Positions 5,669 to 7,220 of a DNA stretch of 7,220 bases are shown here, piece after piece. The DNA is taken from positions 1 to 7,220 of the forward strand of contig JAFAGR010000054.1 in assembly GCA_023422565.1 (NCBI GenBank). The letters run 5' to 3'. This stretch comes from Bacteroidota bacterium. Its GTDB lineage: Bacteria; Bacteroidota; Bacteroidia; Chitinophagales; Chitinophagaceae. A model generated the notes under the pieces. That model had not been told where the DNA came from. It did no database searches and worked only from the letters and a program-made list of their open reading frames with translations. Each line of letters opens with the position of its first letter. Within the stretch, counting starts at the first letter, position 1. A program made the position numbers and the translations under genes.

Positions 5669-5792
5669 GACACTATCAGGAAATAATATTTCCAGCAGCG
5701 CTTATCAATGAAGTAGGTAAAGTTGCGATGAAATGGCATTCGATAATTTGGATTTACCTTCAATCAAATTTACACCTTTAAACTGAATTTGT

Positions 5793-6281
5793 GTGAAGCG
5801 CATTGGCTTGCTTTCTGACACTCATAACTACCTTGATGAGGCTGTATTCCACCATTTTAAGGATTGCGACGAGATATGGCATGCGGGCGACTTTGGAAGT
5901 GCGGCACTGGCGGAAAAACTCTCACGTTTCAAACCTCTCCGGGGAGTGTATGGTAATATCGACGGACAGGATATCAGGGCCCTTCATCCGGGAAAAAACC
6001 ATTTCACCATCGAAGAGATGAATGTATTTATACAACATATCGGAGGCTACCCCGGCCGTTACGCGCCCGGAGTTAAAGAAGAGATCATGAGCCGTAACGT
6101 GAAATTGTTCATCAGCGGGCATTCACACATTCTTAAAATAATATATGATGATAAACTCAATTGCCTTCATATAAACCCGGGCGCTGCAGGAAAACAGGGA
6201 TGGCAAAAAGTGCGGACTTTAGTGCGTGTAAGCATTACCGGTAGTAACATCCATGACTGTGAAGTGATCGAATTGAACTAA
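5793..6281 (+). CDS. YfcE/MJ0936-type metallophosphoesterase
   Basis: This 162-aa cytoplasmic protein belongs to the small calcineurin-like phosphoesterases, which use two metal ions to hydrolyse phosphodiesters or phosphomonoesters; the natural substrate of most members is not known. All metal-site motifs are present in order: D9-x-H11 (SDTH), D33 (HAGD), N55 (GNID), H82 (QHIGGYPGRY) and H110-x-H112 (SGHSH), followed by the HINPGAAG loop (126-133). Length is normal for the family. It begins with GTG, directly in front of the KRIGLLSDTH strand, and no in-frame ATG fits better. A possible promoter has TTTG at 5747-5750 and a weak TACACCTTTA at 5771-5780, which would leave a very short leader. 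It diverges from hmgA across 227 bp and converges on the next gene with 13 bp between stops. No pathway link to hmgA is evident. Confidence 0.9.
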   Translation: MKRIGLLSDTHNYLDEAVFHHFKDCDEIWHAGDFGSAALAEKLSRFKPLRGVYGNIDGQDIRALHPGKNHFTIEEMNVFIQHIGGYPGRYAPGVKEEIMSRNVKLFISGHSHILKIIYDDKLNCLHINPGAAGKQGWQKVRTLVRVSITGSNIHDCEVIELN

Positions 6282-6294
6282 CTTTACCTTATAC

Positions 6295-6909
6295 TCATTT
6301 CGTCTTTTCGTACTTCCAGTTTCGGCTTTTGCCCTCGCCCAGCCATTCAATTGCAGTGGCTATTCTTGAGTTGCGCGTTTCCTCACGCTTCGCTTCATTT
6401 ATCCAATTGATATATTCTTTCCGGCATGATGGAGCTGATGATTTAAAGAAATCATATGCGCCTTTATTTTTCTTCAATTGCTTCTCAAAGTCAGGATGAA
6501 TATCCGGAACGTTCGATGCACTGGTTTGTTTGCGCTGAAGTTTTACGCCGGATTCATTTAATTTCTTTGCCTCAAGCAAATACTGCTTCATTAGTTTGTC
6601 GCCGGGCAGGTCCTGCATGCTCCTGATCTTTCCGAGGTCACCCATTCCTCCCTCGCCACGATTTCCCTTGAAAAATTCCGCATCTTTCATCAACGGACTT
6701 TTCCAAAATGAAAACGCGCAATGCTCTTTGAAAGAGGCCATGCTGCACAAGGTTCCCTTGTGGTTGAAAGCCGGCATTCCCCATTTTACATCCTCCTCAA
6801 TTTCGGGCACAGTTTCATGCACAAGTTCGCGAAGATGCTTCAGAATGGGTTGGGCAAACGGCTTTGACTTCTTTATATATTCCGTTATTCGTGGATCTTT
6901 CTTTCCCAT
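6295..6909 (-). CDS. DUF1801 / YdeI (OmdA)-family protein
   Basis: This 204-aa protein has two recognisable parts. Residues about 18-115 are a DUF1801 domain: PILKHLRELVHETVPEIEEDVKWGMPAF, with the family's KWGMPAF core, then SFKEHCAFSFWK. Residues about 132-190 match the YdeI/OmpD-associated tail: 'HPDFEKQLKKN', 'AYDFFKSSAPSCRKEYINWI', EAKREETRNSRIATAIEWL, ending in GKSRNWKY. Salmonella OmdA/YdeI has been linked to polymyxin resistance and OmpD, but the biochemical role of the family is not known, and this role should not be assumed here. There is no signal peptide. The start ATG has a near-consensus -7 sequence (TGAATTTG on the minus strand, 6930-6923) only 13 nt upstream, so the transcript may be almost leaderless. 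It converges with the phosphoesterase gene with 13 bp between stops and no clear hairpin. Confidence 0.88.
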   Translation of the reverse strand: MGKKDPRITEYIKKSKPFAQPILKHLRELVHETVPEIEEDVKWGMPAFNHKGTLCSMASFKEHCAFSFWKSPLMKDAEFFKGNRGEGGMGDLGKIRSMQDLPGDKLMKQYLLEAKKLNESGVKLQRKQTSASNVPDIHPDFEKQLKKNKGAYDFFKSSAPSCRKEYINWINEAKREETRNSRIATAIEWLGEGKSRNWKYEKTK

Positions 6910-7077
6910 CGGCTTTACTTTCCAAATTCAAAAAATTGAAATCAAACAGAATCAGCAGCCAATTTATAATTTAAAGTCATTGCTGTCCGGTAAAAATCGG
7001 GATAATATTTTGCATTCAGTAAAATCAGCTGTTTCACAGTAAATTTTGGTGTTTTCAGAATAGAAGCCCCAGGTTTA
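6910..7077. other. Non-coding AT-rich stretch between the YdeI-type gene and the right-edge ORF
   Basis: No convincing gene lies here. A 69-codon minus-strand frame crosses it (6942-7151) but begins at a TTG and has no family resemblance. Apart from the weak promoter-like TGAATTTG at 6930-6923 for the gene on the left, I see no hairpin terminator or long repeat. If the right-edge frame is a transposase, its insertion-sequence end should lie within this stretch; I could not identify it. Confidence 0.5.
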
Positions 7078-7220
7078 TCATCCAGACAATCGTAGTTTGA
7101 GTTGGATATCGGGTACGGGATTGATAATTCTGCAGGCTTCCGGCTTTTCAAGGAACCTCATCATACTTGTGTAATTCATTAGGTGCAACCGAATAAAAGA
7201 TGCCAAATTAGAAAATGCCC
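7078..7220 (-). CDS. Partial C-terminus of an IS4-like transposase
   Basis: On the minus strand a frame open from the window edge gives 46 residues before the TGA at 7078-7080. It starts AFSNLASFIRLHLMNY, continues through 'MMRFLEKPE' and ends DIQLKLRLSG. The pattern (a hydrophobic IR-hydrophobic-HL-x-NY helix, an aromatic residue then L-x-x-P, and a final D/P-hydrophobic-QL-hydrophobic stretch) is how many Bacteroidetes IS4-like DDE transposases end, as I recall them. That resemblance is inference. The catalytic part would lie right of the window. The frame competes with a less likely 69-codon frame that starts at TTG. If correct, another insertion sequence borders this gene block. Confidence 0.45.
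   Translation of the reverse strand, partial: AFSNLASFIRLHLMNYTSMMRFLEKPEACRIINPVPDIQLKLRLSG

Noticed and set aside
6596..7042. 148-codon plus-strand frame over the YdeI-type gene
   Set aside because: It lies mostly antisense to a gene with clear DUF1801/OmdA motifs and its translation has no recognisable features, so it is a shadow.
6942..7151. 69-codon minus-strand frame
   Set aside because: It starts with TTG just after two stop codons, shows no family motif, and overlaps a different frame that resembles a transposase C-terminus and stays open to the window edge.

Overview
The window looks like a chromosomal segment from a Bacteroidetes (Bacteroidota) bacterium, probably near the Chitinophagaceae/Sphingobacteriia. 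The evidence is an upstream TAnnTTTG-type -7 promoter element, no clear Shine-Dalgarno sequences, AT-rich intergenic DNA with degenerate 7-bp repeats, and proteins that read like Bacteroidetes versions of their families. Placement below phylum is inference.

Layout, left to right. Positions 1-372 hold no gene. They contain three short arrays of different 7-bp units, one with G-quadruplex potential, a GC-rich palindromic block, and a promoter plus small hairpin in front of rpsA. Ribosomal protein S1 (373-2322, +) ends at a clear terminator. It is followed by a 91-aa exported, charged protein (2462-2737, +) with its own terminator. Positions 2790-3889 are a mobile-element relic zone: an IS1595-like transposase ORF that has lost most of its catalytic core, imperfect inverted repeats around it, and an unrelated tandem 24-bp repeat that looks like the end of another element.

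Beyond a perfect 10-bp hairpin (3890-3918) the genes run on the minus strand: a 135-aa conserved-type hypothetical (3934-4341) and, 66 bp upstream of it, homogentisate 1,2-dioxygenase (4408-5565), the ring-cleaving step of tyrosine/phenylalanine catabolism. Divergent from it is a YfcE-like metallophosphoesterase (5793-6281, +), which converges on a DUF1801/YdeI-type protein (6295-6909, -). At the right edge, an open frame on the minus strand (7078-7220) reads like the C-terminus of an IS4-like transposase that continues outside the window.

The genes do not form one pathway. This is mostly a housekeeping and metabolic region with insertion-sequence debris on both sides of the hmgA-yfcE-ydeI block. 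I see no CRISPR array, tRNA, rRNA, toxin-antitoxin pair or recognisable defence system. The most unusual items are the catalytically gutted but still open IS1595-like ORF, the repeat-rich DNA upstream of rpsA, and the solitary tandem repeat at 3793-3843.
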